Assembly: GCA_904063045.1 (NCBI GenBank) | Contig: CAJFCJ010000005.1 | Span: 2,660,165 to 2,724,164 of the forward strand | Direction: 5' to 3' | From: Dimorphilus gyrociliatus | Taxonomy: Eukaryota > Annelida > Polychaeta > Dinophilidae | DNA length: 64,000 nt | In this document: in pieces, positions 35,127 through 48,060 of the stretch | How positions within the stretch are numbered: position 1 is the first letter of the stretch | Layout of the letters: each line of letters begins with the position of its first letter | The notes under the pieces: generated by a model | Told to the model about the DNA's origin: nothing | The model's input: only the letters and a program-made list of their open reading frames with translations | Databases searched by the model: none | Translations under genes and position numbers: made by a program

Positions 35127-35804
35127 AATTTGAATGGAAGATAATGTGTTGTCGTTTGTTCATTATATTACTTCACTGTTTTTGAAAAATTTGATTACTT
35201 TTGATTTCGTGAATGTTTTTCACCAATTTAATATGCAGCTAAAAATTTTTAATATTAACATTTGTCGACACCACTTTAAAAGCCGTGTAAGATCTAAATC
35301 GGTGCATCAAGTTGATCCGATTAAAATTGTATCAGTCCTGTTCAATGATGAAGTTATTCACTAAAGTTCCTAATACTGTCACAAAAGATATCCATGAAAG
35401 TCGCTGATTCTTGCAAATTATTAGACTGTAAACTTTTTTAATTTATCGTTTATCATTTTCTATCACTTATTCGAATATTCTTTAATAAGATCAACATTAA
35501 TTCTATAGATTGGACAATTTTTTAAATTCATTAAAGGTAACATCATTGTAAAGTGTAAGTTGCTAAATGGCATGGAACATTGTTGACGGATAATTCAAAA
35601 AAATTACAATTCAACAGTATCAATATTATTTGTGCGAGAATTATGCTAACTTTTTGGAAATAAACAAATTAATCCATAGTAACATACTAAATTGTATATC
35701 GCTATATAACCAACTATTATCCAAACATTTCTCAACAATTATTTAGAACTCACACATACAATGGACACTTATCACAGTTAGTGACACTAGTTTCTTTATA
35801 CTTG
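35127..35804. other. Convergent intergenic stretch with two 3' UTRs
   Basis: This AT-rich gap lies between the stops of the disordered-protein gene (+) and RPN2 (-). A 76-codon ORF at 35134 looks like 3' UTR. Nothing else is seen. Confidence 0.5.
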
Positions 35805-39025
<3,221 letters not shown>

Positions 39026-39538
39026 ACTTCTTTCCAGTTTGCGAAGCGGAAGTCACGTGATTTTGACAACGCACAGTGACAGCTCACTTCCGCCGGCTTT
39101 TTCACTTCGCGCGAAGATATTTGCGTATTTCCAAATTTTTCTAATAAAAAATATTACAGCAGTTAATATTTCTAAAACGTCTACCTTAATAATATATCTT
39201 ATTTTCAAATACCGTCTTACAAGCTGGGAGATAGTAATATCAACTGCAACCACATATTCCTTTTTTAATGCGGTTTCTATTCAATATATATTAATTCTTC
39301 ATCCGGTTCAGGAGTATCGAATCGTATGAACCAGGCGAAGCTGAGAGAAGTAAATTTTTTTATATATCTTGTTGATTGCAATTAGTTATTTTCCTTAAGT
39401 TCCATAAAAGAAACCATGATTTATTATTAAAATATCTTCATAAAATCGTTCAGTATAAAAACTCTTAAAACGATCTCTTTTTATACTGACTATTAATGAC
39501 CTTCTAACCGAGCGATATTTTGTGTTGTACAGAGTTGA
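39026..39538. promoter_or_regulatory. Bidirectional promoter region RPN2 / NDUFB1 transcript
   Basis: An ETS-like GCGGAAGT directly followed by the E-box palindrome TCACGTGA (39053-39060) lies 28 bp upstream of the RPN2 start codon. A second ETS-like site on the other strand (CACTTCCG) lies near 39085. ETS/GABP and E-box pairs are typical of constitutively used animal promoters. A plus-strand transcript probably starts here and is spliced at the acceptor GTACAG before 39531. ORFs in this interval have no family features. Confidence 0.5.
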
Positions 39539-39679
39539 ATGATACACTGGTTAAGAAGAAATTTTGTTAGTATTTTATTTCCAACCTTAACAATTTGGGC
39601 AATTTCTGCGGATTTATCAAGAGGAAAACGCTATAAGAGTTTAAAGAATCAAGAAGAATCTAAAAGAGAAACGGCTTAA
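39539..39679 (+). CDS. 46-codon small membrane ORF, possibly dicistronic with NDUFB1
   Basis: This ORF begins right after an acceptor (TTGTACAG, then AGTTGAATG). It encodes 46 aa: a basic start (MIHWLRRNF), one hydrophobic helix (VSILFPTLTIWAISAD), and a basic/polar tail (GKRYKSL ... SKRETA). This is the layout of small inner-mitochondrial-membrane proteins. The stop (TAA 39677-39679) is followed by a probable donor (GTAATA, 39682) and the acceptor TAATCAG just before the NDUFB1 ATG. The ORF and NDUFB1 would therefore lie in consecutive exons of one mRNA. I do not recognise the protein. It could be a respiratory-chain accessory or assembly peptide, or an accidental ORF in a leader exon. Confidence 0.45.
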   Translation: MIHWLRRNFVSILFPTLTIWAISADLSRGKRYKSLKNQEESKRETA

Positions 39680-39757
39680 AAAGTAATACTTTTACTTAAT
39701 AGTAAAATTTTTTGCATTGATATCAATCTATAATATATATTTATTTATAATCAGAAA

Positions 39758-39958
39758 ATGCCTAAGGATTTCGGATTAATACGCGCTATCACCAGACCCG
39801 GACAAGCCGTCAATTGGTGGCATGTGGCCATTGGAGTTGGATTGATATGGGTTGGAAACAAACTAGACTACAGAGAAGAAGTTAAAGGTGATACCTTCAG
39901 AGGAAAGTCCCATATGTTTGGCAAGCCTGATGTCCGATACGATAGCAAAGATTATTAA
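39758..39958 (+). CDS. NDUFB1: NADH dehydrogenase 1 beta subcomplex subunit 1-like (complex I MNLL subunit)
   Basis: This is an accessory subunit of the complex I membrane arm, 66 aa in one coding exon just after an acceptor (AATCAG, then AAAATG). After a short N-terminal extension (MPKDFGLIRAITRPGQAVN), WWHVAIGVGLIWVGNKLDYR aligns with the human WVHVLVPMGFVIGCYLD core. TFRGKSHMFGK matches human AFRNKSMLFKR. It has a single transmembrane helix. AATAAA follows at 40004. The match is short, so confidence is moderate to good. It is convergent with the C1orf198 homologue, 203 bp between stops. Confidence 0.75.
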   Translation: MPKDFGLIRAITRPGQAVNWWHVAIGVGLIWVGNKLDYREEVKGDTFRGKSHMFGKPDVRYDSKDY

Positions 39959-40003
39959 ATATAAACTGTCGATTTGTATAATGTATTGAGAGATAATTAA
40001 AAC

Positions 40004-40009
40004 AATAAA
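40004..40009 (+). terminator. Poly(A) signal AATAAA of NDUFB1
   Basis: A canonical signal 46 nt after the NDUFB1 stop codon, in the convergent gap. Confidence 0.6.
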
Positions 40010-40161
40010 TACATCTATAAGCTCATCCTTTGATATGCATCGTTCAGAGGATAAAAAAAGAACTAGAAAAGTTACCTGATAGAAAAACGGAATTAGCAAT
40101 TAAAAAAAATGCCTGTCGATGGATTGCCACAGTCTTCTGAGGATGGACCTTCTTCAAAACT

Positions 40162-41166
40162 TTACCAGTTGTCTAGAAAATCAAATCCCGATTTTTTAAC
40201 TTGACAAGATTGGTCCTCCTAATGACAAAACACAAATGCATGCATGAATTTGTAAGCATATATGTAAAAAAATGTAAACCTTTGTTTCTTTTAGATCATC
40301 GAAAGTTTCAATAGGTTCAAATGTAGGTTCTGTTTTCGACTCAAGGTAGTTTAAAACATTATTCTCAATAACATCTGATTTTACTGGATTGGAAAATTGT
40401 TTCTCAACTTCTACAACAGTTACGGGAGAATCATCAGAGTCGGTGGTGATATCTTCGTCAAGTTCCAACCTAATATTCTCCTCGTTGGCCTTATATGAAT
40501 CATTTTGACCAGATACTTCATTAGCACCAAAACTCTCCTGATTACTATTCTTATCGTCATCATCGTCGTCGTCTTCGTCGTCATCGTCCTCGAGCTTTAA
40601 CCCAAACTTCTCAAATAAGTGTAAAGCTTCTGAACTCATTCCTTTAGATCTATCATTAGCAAGAAATGGTGACTGCCATAACTTCCCCTTTTCTTTCTGC
40701 TTTTCCAACTTCGGCGATGGAACTCTATAGCCTTTTGGCTTTTCTATTTCATTTATTTTGTCGAATGTAAACTCGCTTTGACTCTAGAAATATCATAAAA
40801 GTGTAAATAAATATAAGTCTACATTAAACTAATCGAACTTACGGAAGTTTCCCAGCAAAATGGGCCAGAGAACTCATCTCGAAAATAGTTTTTGTCGTCC
40901 AATTCAACAATTTTTTCTCCGCTGTATAGGGTTAATTTGGGAAACATTTCAGGTAAATCTCCCAATCTTGGAGCATCTGCATAAAAAGTTTCCACTTCTT
41001 CCGGCACGAAGTGATTGTCCAACAATTCCTCTTGCTTTTCAACAGGTAAAGAATGAAAATACGGAGAGTCGTTTGAATATTGCTTGACTCTTTCAAGAAT
41101 TCCTACGGCTTCAGGGCTAATAATAGAAAAATATGTATAAGCCTTTTCTTCGAAATCAACTGACAT
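40162..41166 (-). CDS. C1orf198-family protein (3 exons, 294 aa)
   Basis: Exons are 40843-41166, 40280-40783 and 40162-40218, together 885 nt. The N-terminal part matches the uncharacterised vertebrate C1orf198 in order: YTYFSIISPEAVGIL, a short spacer, DAPRLGDLPEMFPKL, then DEFSGPFCWETSSQSEF across the first intron (human SAPFSWETKSQMEF). The middle is disordered and very acidic, with a D/E run encoded by GTC/ATC repeats near 40555-40595. The last exon ends KKSGFDFLDNW, nearly the same as human VLKTGFDFLDNW. Conservation of both ends with a free middle suggests two short binding motifs. Function and location are unknown. No signal peptide or membrane helix is present. Confidence 0.85.
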
Positions 41167-42062
41167 AATGATCGATTGATTTTAAGCCAAAATAGATTTG
41201 TAAAACACAAGATTCGTTCGAATATCAATATATTACTCAGGAAGCTTCTCTATTGTTGCTAAAATGTGAATAACAACAAAGGGATACCCTAGAAAATCCC
41301 TGGACATCGTAAAGTGATTTTCGAATGTAATTTTCCCGCTTTTTTTTTAAAAGTATTACTTTAATTATTAAAAAATTGATTCTATTTTTTGCGCTGTCTC
41401 TATTAAATCAAGATTAGTCGACTGGAATTTAGAACACATAGAATCCTAGATAAATATAAAAAAAATTGTTTGAATAGTTTTTTGACATGCGCAAAAACGC
41501 AAAAAAAATTTTATATTCTAAACTATCCATGAAGAAAGATATTATCTTCTGACCCACTCTCAGTCACGTAGAACTTTTTTCTTATAATGTAATAGATTAG
41601 ATTAAGTTCTAAAGACAAACAGATAAAAAAAATTAAGATTAATAAAAAAAATATTGAGCATATTACTAAACTATATAAAATTATTTAAAATTCTACAATT
41701 TAACAGGCCACGAATGAGACGATGCAATAATGTTCCATTTTTAGCTACTAAAAGTTCACGGTGTAAAAGTATACTATATCGAAAAAACTTTTAAAAGTTT
41801 TCATGGTCAGTGTTATCATATAAATTGGGCATATTTATCTATTATTGTCATTTCCTTCTTGTTAGGCCTATCATTGAACTCTCCATAGACCCCACCTGGG
41901 CATAGTCATTTGAAAGGAAGAGCCAATGGTATATTTTCATTTGATCAAATCAGAAGAGATAAAAAAAGAAGCAAAAGGGACAATCTCGGCTAATTCATAG
42001 CACATGCCTCACGTAGGCCTTAAGGAAAAAATCAGTCTCAATCGACCTTTAACACCGACAAC
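41167..42062. other. Divergent intergenic stretch C1orf198 homologue - SLC16
   Basis: AT-rich with poly-A runs; no coding sequence seen. It should contain both promoters. The SLC16 leader near 41950-42060 is slightly less AT-rich. Confidence 0.45.
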
Positions 42063-43817
42063 ATGAAAGACACAAGACAAAAGTTTAAGAGGAGACAAAG
42101 TTATGTTAGTCCTGATGGAGGATATGGCTGGTTTGTGGTACTTGGAGCCGCAATTGTATTCTTCATCGGAGCCGGTTTTGCGAAATCTTTTACACTAGTT
42201 TATCAGCAACTTTTAATTAAGTTTAAAGGAGGAGCAACAACAACAGCATGGGTTCAAGCTAGTAACGGTCTAGTGAAAATGATGATGGGTTAGTAAACAA
42301 GAAAGAATTTCGCATTCTATTCGCAAATAAATAAATAGAATGCTACTTTTTGAATCATTCAATGAGCCTAAATAAACTATTCTTTAAATTATTGCCAAAC
42401 AGCACCAATTTGTTCGATGTTCTGTAATAAATTTTCCTGTAGAACGTCAGTTTTGGTTGGAACATTTTTCGTTTCTCTTGGAACTCTCCTATCAGCTTTT
42501 CCTACTAGTTTGGGATATTTATATTTCTCTTATGGAGTAGTTGCAGGTTATATCATAAACTAGTCTAATTTCATTTACAAATAATTAAATTAATAAAGCC
42601 ATGCGGGCTTTAAAATGTATTTAATTATTATTACTTTAATTCTGTTCCCTTTCTCGTTAGGCTTTGGTGCAGGATTGGTATTTACGCCCTGTTTTATAAT
42701 AATTGGTTTATACTTTAATAAAAGGAAAGCTAGGGCAATGTCACTAGCAACTTTGGGCGGTGGCTTAGGGGGAATAGCCTTTCCTCCACTTTTAGAAAAT
42801 ATGTTTCATTATTACTCTTATTCTGGAACAATATTAATTATTTCGGGACTTATGATGAATTATGCAGTTGCAGCTTTGTTGTTTAGACCAATTGAAAAAA
42901 TTCGAATAACATCTCTTGCCAAACTTGAACACGAAAATCAAGATACGAAACCAAAACCTGTAGAAGAAAAACCAACATTAATAGTAGGCTCTGATCAAGT
43001 TTATGTTGTAAGTGAAGAGGAAGGAGATAACAAGAAATCAGAATCATTACGAAAGTCAATTAGGAGATTATCAAGAAAAATATCCATATCTCCGTCGACT
43101 TTATCATCCAAAGAAAACGATACTAAAAAGTGTTGCTCAATTTTTACCGATTATTTCGATTTAAGCCTGATTAAAGACATTAAATTTCTTTCTTTCTCCT
43201 TATTAATGATGACAAGCTTCCTTTGTTTTACGGTAACATCAATGTTCTTTAGTGAGTTTGGTAAGGAATGCGGATTCGATAGAGTTGAAGTGTCTTTAGC
43301 ACTTTCGTTATCGAGTATTGTAGATATTCCTTGTCGTTTGTTATCTGGTTTTATTTTCGATTTGAAAAGAGTACGAGGAAGGAGGATATCTGTCTATGTT
43401 TTAATAGGAGCATGGACTGGATTATCGACAGCCTGTCTACCTATATCTATGATTGTTTTAAGTACATTTTATCGGAAAATAACCTTCTATACATTTTGGA
43501 TTAGCTATACTATATCTAGCGGTATATATCATACACAACAACATACCGTTTTAACAGATTTATGTGGGAGTCATTCAAAAACTCTTAGTTCAGCTTTAGG
43601 TTTAAATAGATTATTTCAAGGTATAGGAGGTCTAATTGGTCCATCAGTTGGTGGAATATTAAGAGATTCGTTAGGCACTTATACTTTTAGTTACGTTACT
43701 GCTGGTTGTATTCTAACAATAATGGCTATTATTTTTGCTGTATTTTATGAATTTTACTTAAAAAGAGAAGAAAAACAAGAAGAAGAGATAACTTACGATA
43801 TTATTACGAAAGCATAG
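42063..43817 (+). CDS. Monocarboxylate transporter-like protein (SLC16/MCT family, 508 aa, 3 exons)
   Basis: This is a 12-helix major-facilitator transporter for monocarboxylates or related small molecules at the plasma membrane. Exons are 42063-42288, 42403-42546 and 42661-43817 (1,527 nt). The family signature before TM1 is PDGGYGWFVVLGAAIVFFIG. TM4-5 show GFGAGLVFTPCFIIIGLYF and KRKARAMSLATLGGGLGG. The central cytoplasmic loop is long and charged (about residues 220-285, with SLRKSIRRLSRKIS). The C-terminal half (LSIVDIPCRLLSGFIFDLKR, GIGGLIGPSVGGILRDSLG) has the usual TM8-TM11 motifs. Substrate and paralogue are not decidable. Confidence 0.92.
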
Positions 43818-44238
43818 AAAAGGAGAGAGAATAACATGATAAAAAAAAGAGTAGCTTCAAAGGAAGACTGGTTTATATCTCATATATATATATATAAATA
43901 TACACTTTGTATATAGTTTGATTTGTCTATTTTTGCAAATGAAACCTAAGACTTTTCCTTGATTTATTTAAATATAAATTCTAACATATGTATTTAAGTC
44001 TTTTTTTATTATTTTTAATCAGATAAGTAGGATTAAGTAGATGTTCTACTCCCCTAGTTTCCTTTCTTCTCCCATCAAATTGATTGATGTTGTGAACAGT
44101 AAATTGTCAAATTGTTTACTATTAGCTCTCTATCTGTTGAAAAATCATTTAAATATAAAACCAGATGGCGTATATTGTGATAAAAAATTTCGTTTGAAAC
44201 CTATTAATCCGTGCAGAAATATAAAAACACTATTAAAA
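43818..44238 (+). other. Short gap SLC16 - MAT2B
   Basis: This holds the 3' UTR of the SLC16 gene and the MAT2B leader, AT-rich, with a small TA repeat near 43882. The reading frame of MAT2B is open upstream to an ATG at 44041, but the extra 66 codons show no family similarity. Confidence 0.5.
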
Positions 44239-45208
44239 ATGGTTAGAAAGGTAATAATTACTGGAGCAACCGGTTTATTGGGTAGAGCAGTTTTAGAAAA
44301 ATTTAAGTCGGATAGTAAATGGGAAACTCTTGGCTTAGGATTCTCTAGGGCTGGGAATGAATTGAAAAAAGTGGATTTAACCGATAAGCAAGCGACGACT
44401 AAAGTTATTAATGATTTTGAGGTAATTTAAACAAGATTGAAGTATTTATAACTATTATTTTGTAAATTAACTATAGCCGCATATAATAATTCATTGTGCT
44501 GCTCAAAGACGTCCTGATATTTGTGAAAATGAGGAAGAAGTTACGCGTCAGATGAATATAGAAGCTACGGCTACCATCTGTGACATTGCTAAAACATTGG
44601 GTGCTTTTGTTATTTATATTAGTACAGATTACGTGTTTGATGGTACTAAACCTCCATATAAGCCGTCAGACGCAACTAATCCTCTAAATAAGTATGGCAT
44701 AAGTAAACTGGAAGGAGAAAAGGTTACGTTGGAAATAGATCATAATAATGTTGTTCTTCGTGTTCCAGTTTTATACGGTGAAATAGCATCTCTTGATGAA
44801 AGCGCTGTAACAATACTTTATGAAAAAGTTGCTGACAATACAAAGAATTGTCTCATGTCTCACATTGAGCAAAAATTTCCAACTAATACCGCCGATATTG
44901 CAAAAGTACTTGAACTACTCTGCATTGAAAAGCTAGAAGATTCTAAGAAAGTTAAGGGAATATTCCAGTGGAGTGGTAATGAAAAATTTACTAAATACGA
45001 AATGTCGTTGAGAATCGGTAAAGTTTTTAAAACAAGTGTAGATCATGTTCAAGCAATGACAAAAGCAGATAGTGTAGCTAAAAGACCTGTCGATTGTCAA
45101 TTAGATTGTTCAACTACCATCGAAGTTATTGGCTGTAATCCTCAAACGAATTTTGATGATGGAATTTACAAGTCTATTTCTGACTTTAACAATAAAAGTA
45201 ATAATTAA
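44239..45208 (+). CDS. MAT2B: Methionine adenosyltransferase 2 regulatory subunit beta (304 aa, 2 exons)
   Basis: This is an NADP-binding, short-chain-dehydrogenase-like regulatory subunit of the SAM-synthesising MAT2A complex. Exons are 44239-44421 and 44477-45208. The start chosen (MVRKVIITGATGLLGRAVL) places the dinucleotide-binding GATGLLG at the family position. An in-frame ATG at 44041 would add 66 aa and is less likely. Family segments follow in order: PHIIIHCAAQRRPDICEN, YISTDYVFDGTKPPY, YGISKLEGEK (the YxxxK pair), VLRVPVLYGE, ESAVTILYEKV, WSGNEKFTKYEM and RPVDCQLDCS. The C-terminus is extended by a few residues after the point where the human protein ends. AATAAA is at 45259. Confidence 0.95.
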
Positions 45209-45258
45209 TAACATTAATTTTCAACAATTTTACATTATTTTCAAGTATTGTACTGTGG

Positions 45259-45264
45259 AATAAA
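45259..45264 (+). terminator. Poly(A) signal AATAAA of MAT2B
   Basis: Canonical signal 51 nt after the stop. The cleavage site would fall close to the convergent NFATC2IP stop codon at 45316, so the 3' ends of the two genes nearly touch or overlap. Confidence 0.6.
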
Positions 45265-45315
45265 GACAGTTGAAAAATAGTTATAGAATTTTATACATTT
45301 AATAGTTATTTTATA

Positions 45316-47496
45316 TTAGCTATTTGATTTTATGACATCTATAACATCGTCATCGTCTAGATCAAGTTCACTAGGGGTACATGTACTTTTTATAACATCG
45401 CCATCGAAACGAAAAGATAAATGAGTAATATCCGCTTCTAGAGCTGTAGCAAATTCTTTCATCACTTTTTCCAATTTACTTTCCTATTTGGGTATAAATT
45501 GAATATTAATTTCTTCTTAAACACATTACATTAGCCAATTTATTAATTAACTTACATAAGGTACTTTATAACCAATGTCAACACTATGATTACTCGTCTT
45601 CGATTTATGTCTAAACTTTAAGCGAATGTAATCCTCATCCGAAAATGTATTAGAAATGTCGAGATCTGCAATATTCAACAGGAATGCTGAAATGGATCAT
45701 ACAAAAGGTGTCATTAGATAATTAACCTAATATTCCACCACCGGTTAAACCAGCTGACAGGGGAGTAGTCTCGTTATTGTCTATTCGTTCAGCATTATGA
45801 TAAAGAATCATTTGAACAGTGGGGATTTTAAGCAATACAGAGAGTTGCCGAACCAACGCTGCAAACGGCTGGTCCTGAAAAGCAGAGAATAATTAAATAT
45901 AAATTACATAGGTGACTGTAGAACATTAGTAAAAAAAACAATGATCTTCAATAGATATTTACAATATGCAACTTCATAAACTTCTTCTGATTTGAGTATA
46001 CTACAGTAAAGACAACTACTTTTGATTCATCGTATTTCGTATTTTCGACTATTTCCAATACTTCTTGGTTTGATATTGAACTAAATACAGTAGGTAAGCC
46101 TGTCAGCTGATCAACAAGATTATATTGCAAAGCCTGTCTTTCAATTTTCCTGGAATAGTTTAATAGTATTAAATTGTCGGATAAATAGTTACTATAAACA
46201 GACTTAATGAGATTTTCATCTTTTTTTCGAAGAAATCGCTTCTGATTCTTTCTAGTAGTTTGTGTAATTTTATTTAATTCTTCGTCGAGTCTGTTATAAA
46301 TTTACAAAGTAGTGTTTCAATTGGGGGAAAAAAAAAAAAAGAGTTAAATTACTCGGCATCGACTTCTTGTTCTAGTTTCTCTCTTTCCTTAAAATCATTG
46401 GCACAATTTATCGCGTCCTTGTGTTCAGTGGCATCTTCATCTAATTGAAAACATATTGTACAGTCTATATTTAATTTTTTGCTAAAAAAAGATCACCTGA
46501 TGACGAAGTGTCTGGCATAAGAAATACTCGTTTAGGTTTTGTAGACTCTTTCTCTTCCATGCTCTTTTCATCGCTCTCTCTTTCTTCGTTATTGTCATAT
46601 GATTTCATAAAAATATTTTCAAATTCAATATCATCGTCGTCTTCAAATTTCGAAAAGTCATCATCTGCAAACTGAAAACTTAATTCTGAAAGCTTTTCCG
46701 GTTTCTTCTCATTTACTTCTATTTTCTCCTCCTCTTCTGTCTGTTCCCCGATTTCCTCTTTATTTTGAACAGAGACTGCTGTAAAATCAACATTTTTAAT
46801 ACCCTTTTCAAAGACTACAAGCCTTTGATTTCTAAAACTTCACCTTTGAAATTTGCAGCAGCTGCTTCAGGAGGAATTGATATTATTTGATCACTAGCTG
46901 AGACATCTTTTGTTCTATTTAGAGGTTTATTAATTATTTTTTCCACAGATACTTCCTGATCAGAATCGTCCGAAAGTACACAAATAACGTCATCTTCCTG
47001 TAGACGACCTCGCTTGCATGATCTACCCGAAATTATCCTCTTTCTTTTCTGATCTCTATCTGATGTTGGTGTTGGTGCTTTGGGCAATAAACTTGGCAAA
47101 GGAACTAACAAGCTAGACTCAAGTTTTGATGTGATTTGGCTTTCTGTGCCTCTACGTCTTCTCGATGTTTGAACCTAAAATACATTGTCATTAGTTTGTT
47201 AATAAAAGCTTAGCAGTTTTGTATTGGAAAAGGAAATAATTTTATTACTAAATTTTCTGCATTATATCCTTGTGGCATTTGACCGTACCCATCTTCTTCA
47301 TCAGATATATCAATCCCTATAGTTTCTATATTTCCGCCCCTACCTCGACCTCGTGCTGAAAAAATTTGAAAACTTAACACAACAGAGTAAACGAAATAAA
47401 AGTATGCGTCGAAAATAGGGAAAATATATAAGCTTGCTACTTACTTCCAGATGACCCACTTCGGCCACCCCTGCGGTGACCTCTTCTTCTTGGCAT
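45316..47496 (-). CDS. NFATC2IP: NFATC2IP (NIP45)/RAD60/ESC2-family protein with SUMO-like domains (multi-exon)
   Basis: Family members act in SUMO-dependent genome maintenance. The start is MPRRRGHRRGGRSGSS (47496), an Arg/Gly-rich N-terminus continuing ARGRGRGGNIETIGIDISDE. A disordered acidic part follows, including DVICVLSDDSDQE (a SUMO-interaction-like hydrophobic/acidic motif, near 46960). A charged coiled region near 46200-46500 comes next. The first SUMO-like domain is partly visible (VVVFTVVYSNQKKF, FAALVRQLSVLLKIPTVQMI). The C-terminal SUMO-like domain is clear: YIRLKFRHKSKTSNHSVDI, then KLEKVMKEFATALE, LSFRFDGDVIKS and ELDLDDDDVIDVI, with stop at 45316-45318. There is no diglycine at the end, as expected for Rad60/NIP45. 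About nine exons. Confidence 0.85.
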
Positions 47497-48060
47497 ATTT
47501 CTTTCTAAATTTATTTTTATATATCGAAATAGATGGGGGAGAAAATCTAAACAACAAAAGTTTCGGATTTTTGATTGTTGTTACCTTCTACACAAATTAA
47601 CCGTCAAATACAAATTGAATATAATCAGAATTTTAACACCCACTAACTCTAAGTAAATTAATTATCAAATCTAAATTAGCTTATCACAGAGAATTACTAC
47701 ATATGTTTTATGAAATAGTTTAATAGAAAATTCAACATTTTTCAAATCCGAATTTGGTAGCAAATTCTGTTTGGTCATACTAAATACCGTATTGCACAGG
47801 AACATACATAAATATTTTCAGAATATTTAGTATATTTTCACTCTGCCTCATAGTTCACTTGTAAAAATACGCTAATCACTGTATTCTGACGCAAGAACAT
47901 GTCAGAAAAATTTATATATTTATAGGACGCGCTGTTTGCAAAGACATAAAGGCAAATTTATCCCCAATACAAATATTGTACAATATCTCTTTTATCGTTA
48001 CTTCTTCTGCTATCTGACGTTGGCGCCACGTGGTATTTATTTTTTGGAAGTGGTAAAGTA
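47497..48060. promoter_or_regulatory. Bidirectional promoter region NFATC2IP / CARS1
   Basis: A 564-bp interval between divergent start codons. The segment 47990-48060 has more CpG (GACGTTGGCGCCACGTGG) and contains an E-box CACGTG about 30 bp upstream of the CARS1 start. It probably serves both genes. Confidence 0.45.

Noticed and set aside
39039-39329. 96-codon plus-strand ORF between RPN2 and NDUFB1
   Set aside because: Hydrophobic, AT-driven, overlaps the likely bidirectional promoter and has no counterpart family.
44041-44238. Upstream in-frame extension of MAT2B by 66 codons
   Set aside because: The family-like sequence begins at the second Met; the extension has no similarity to MAT2B N-termini.
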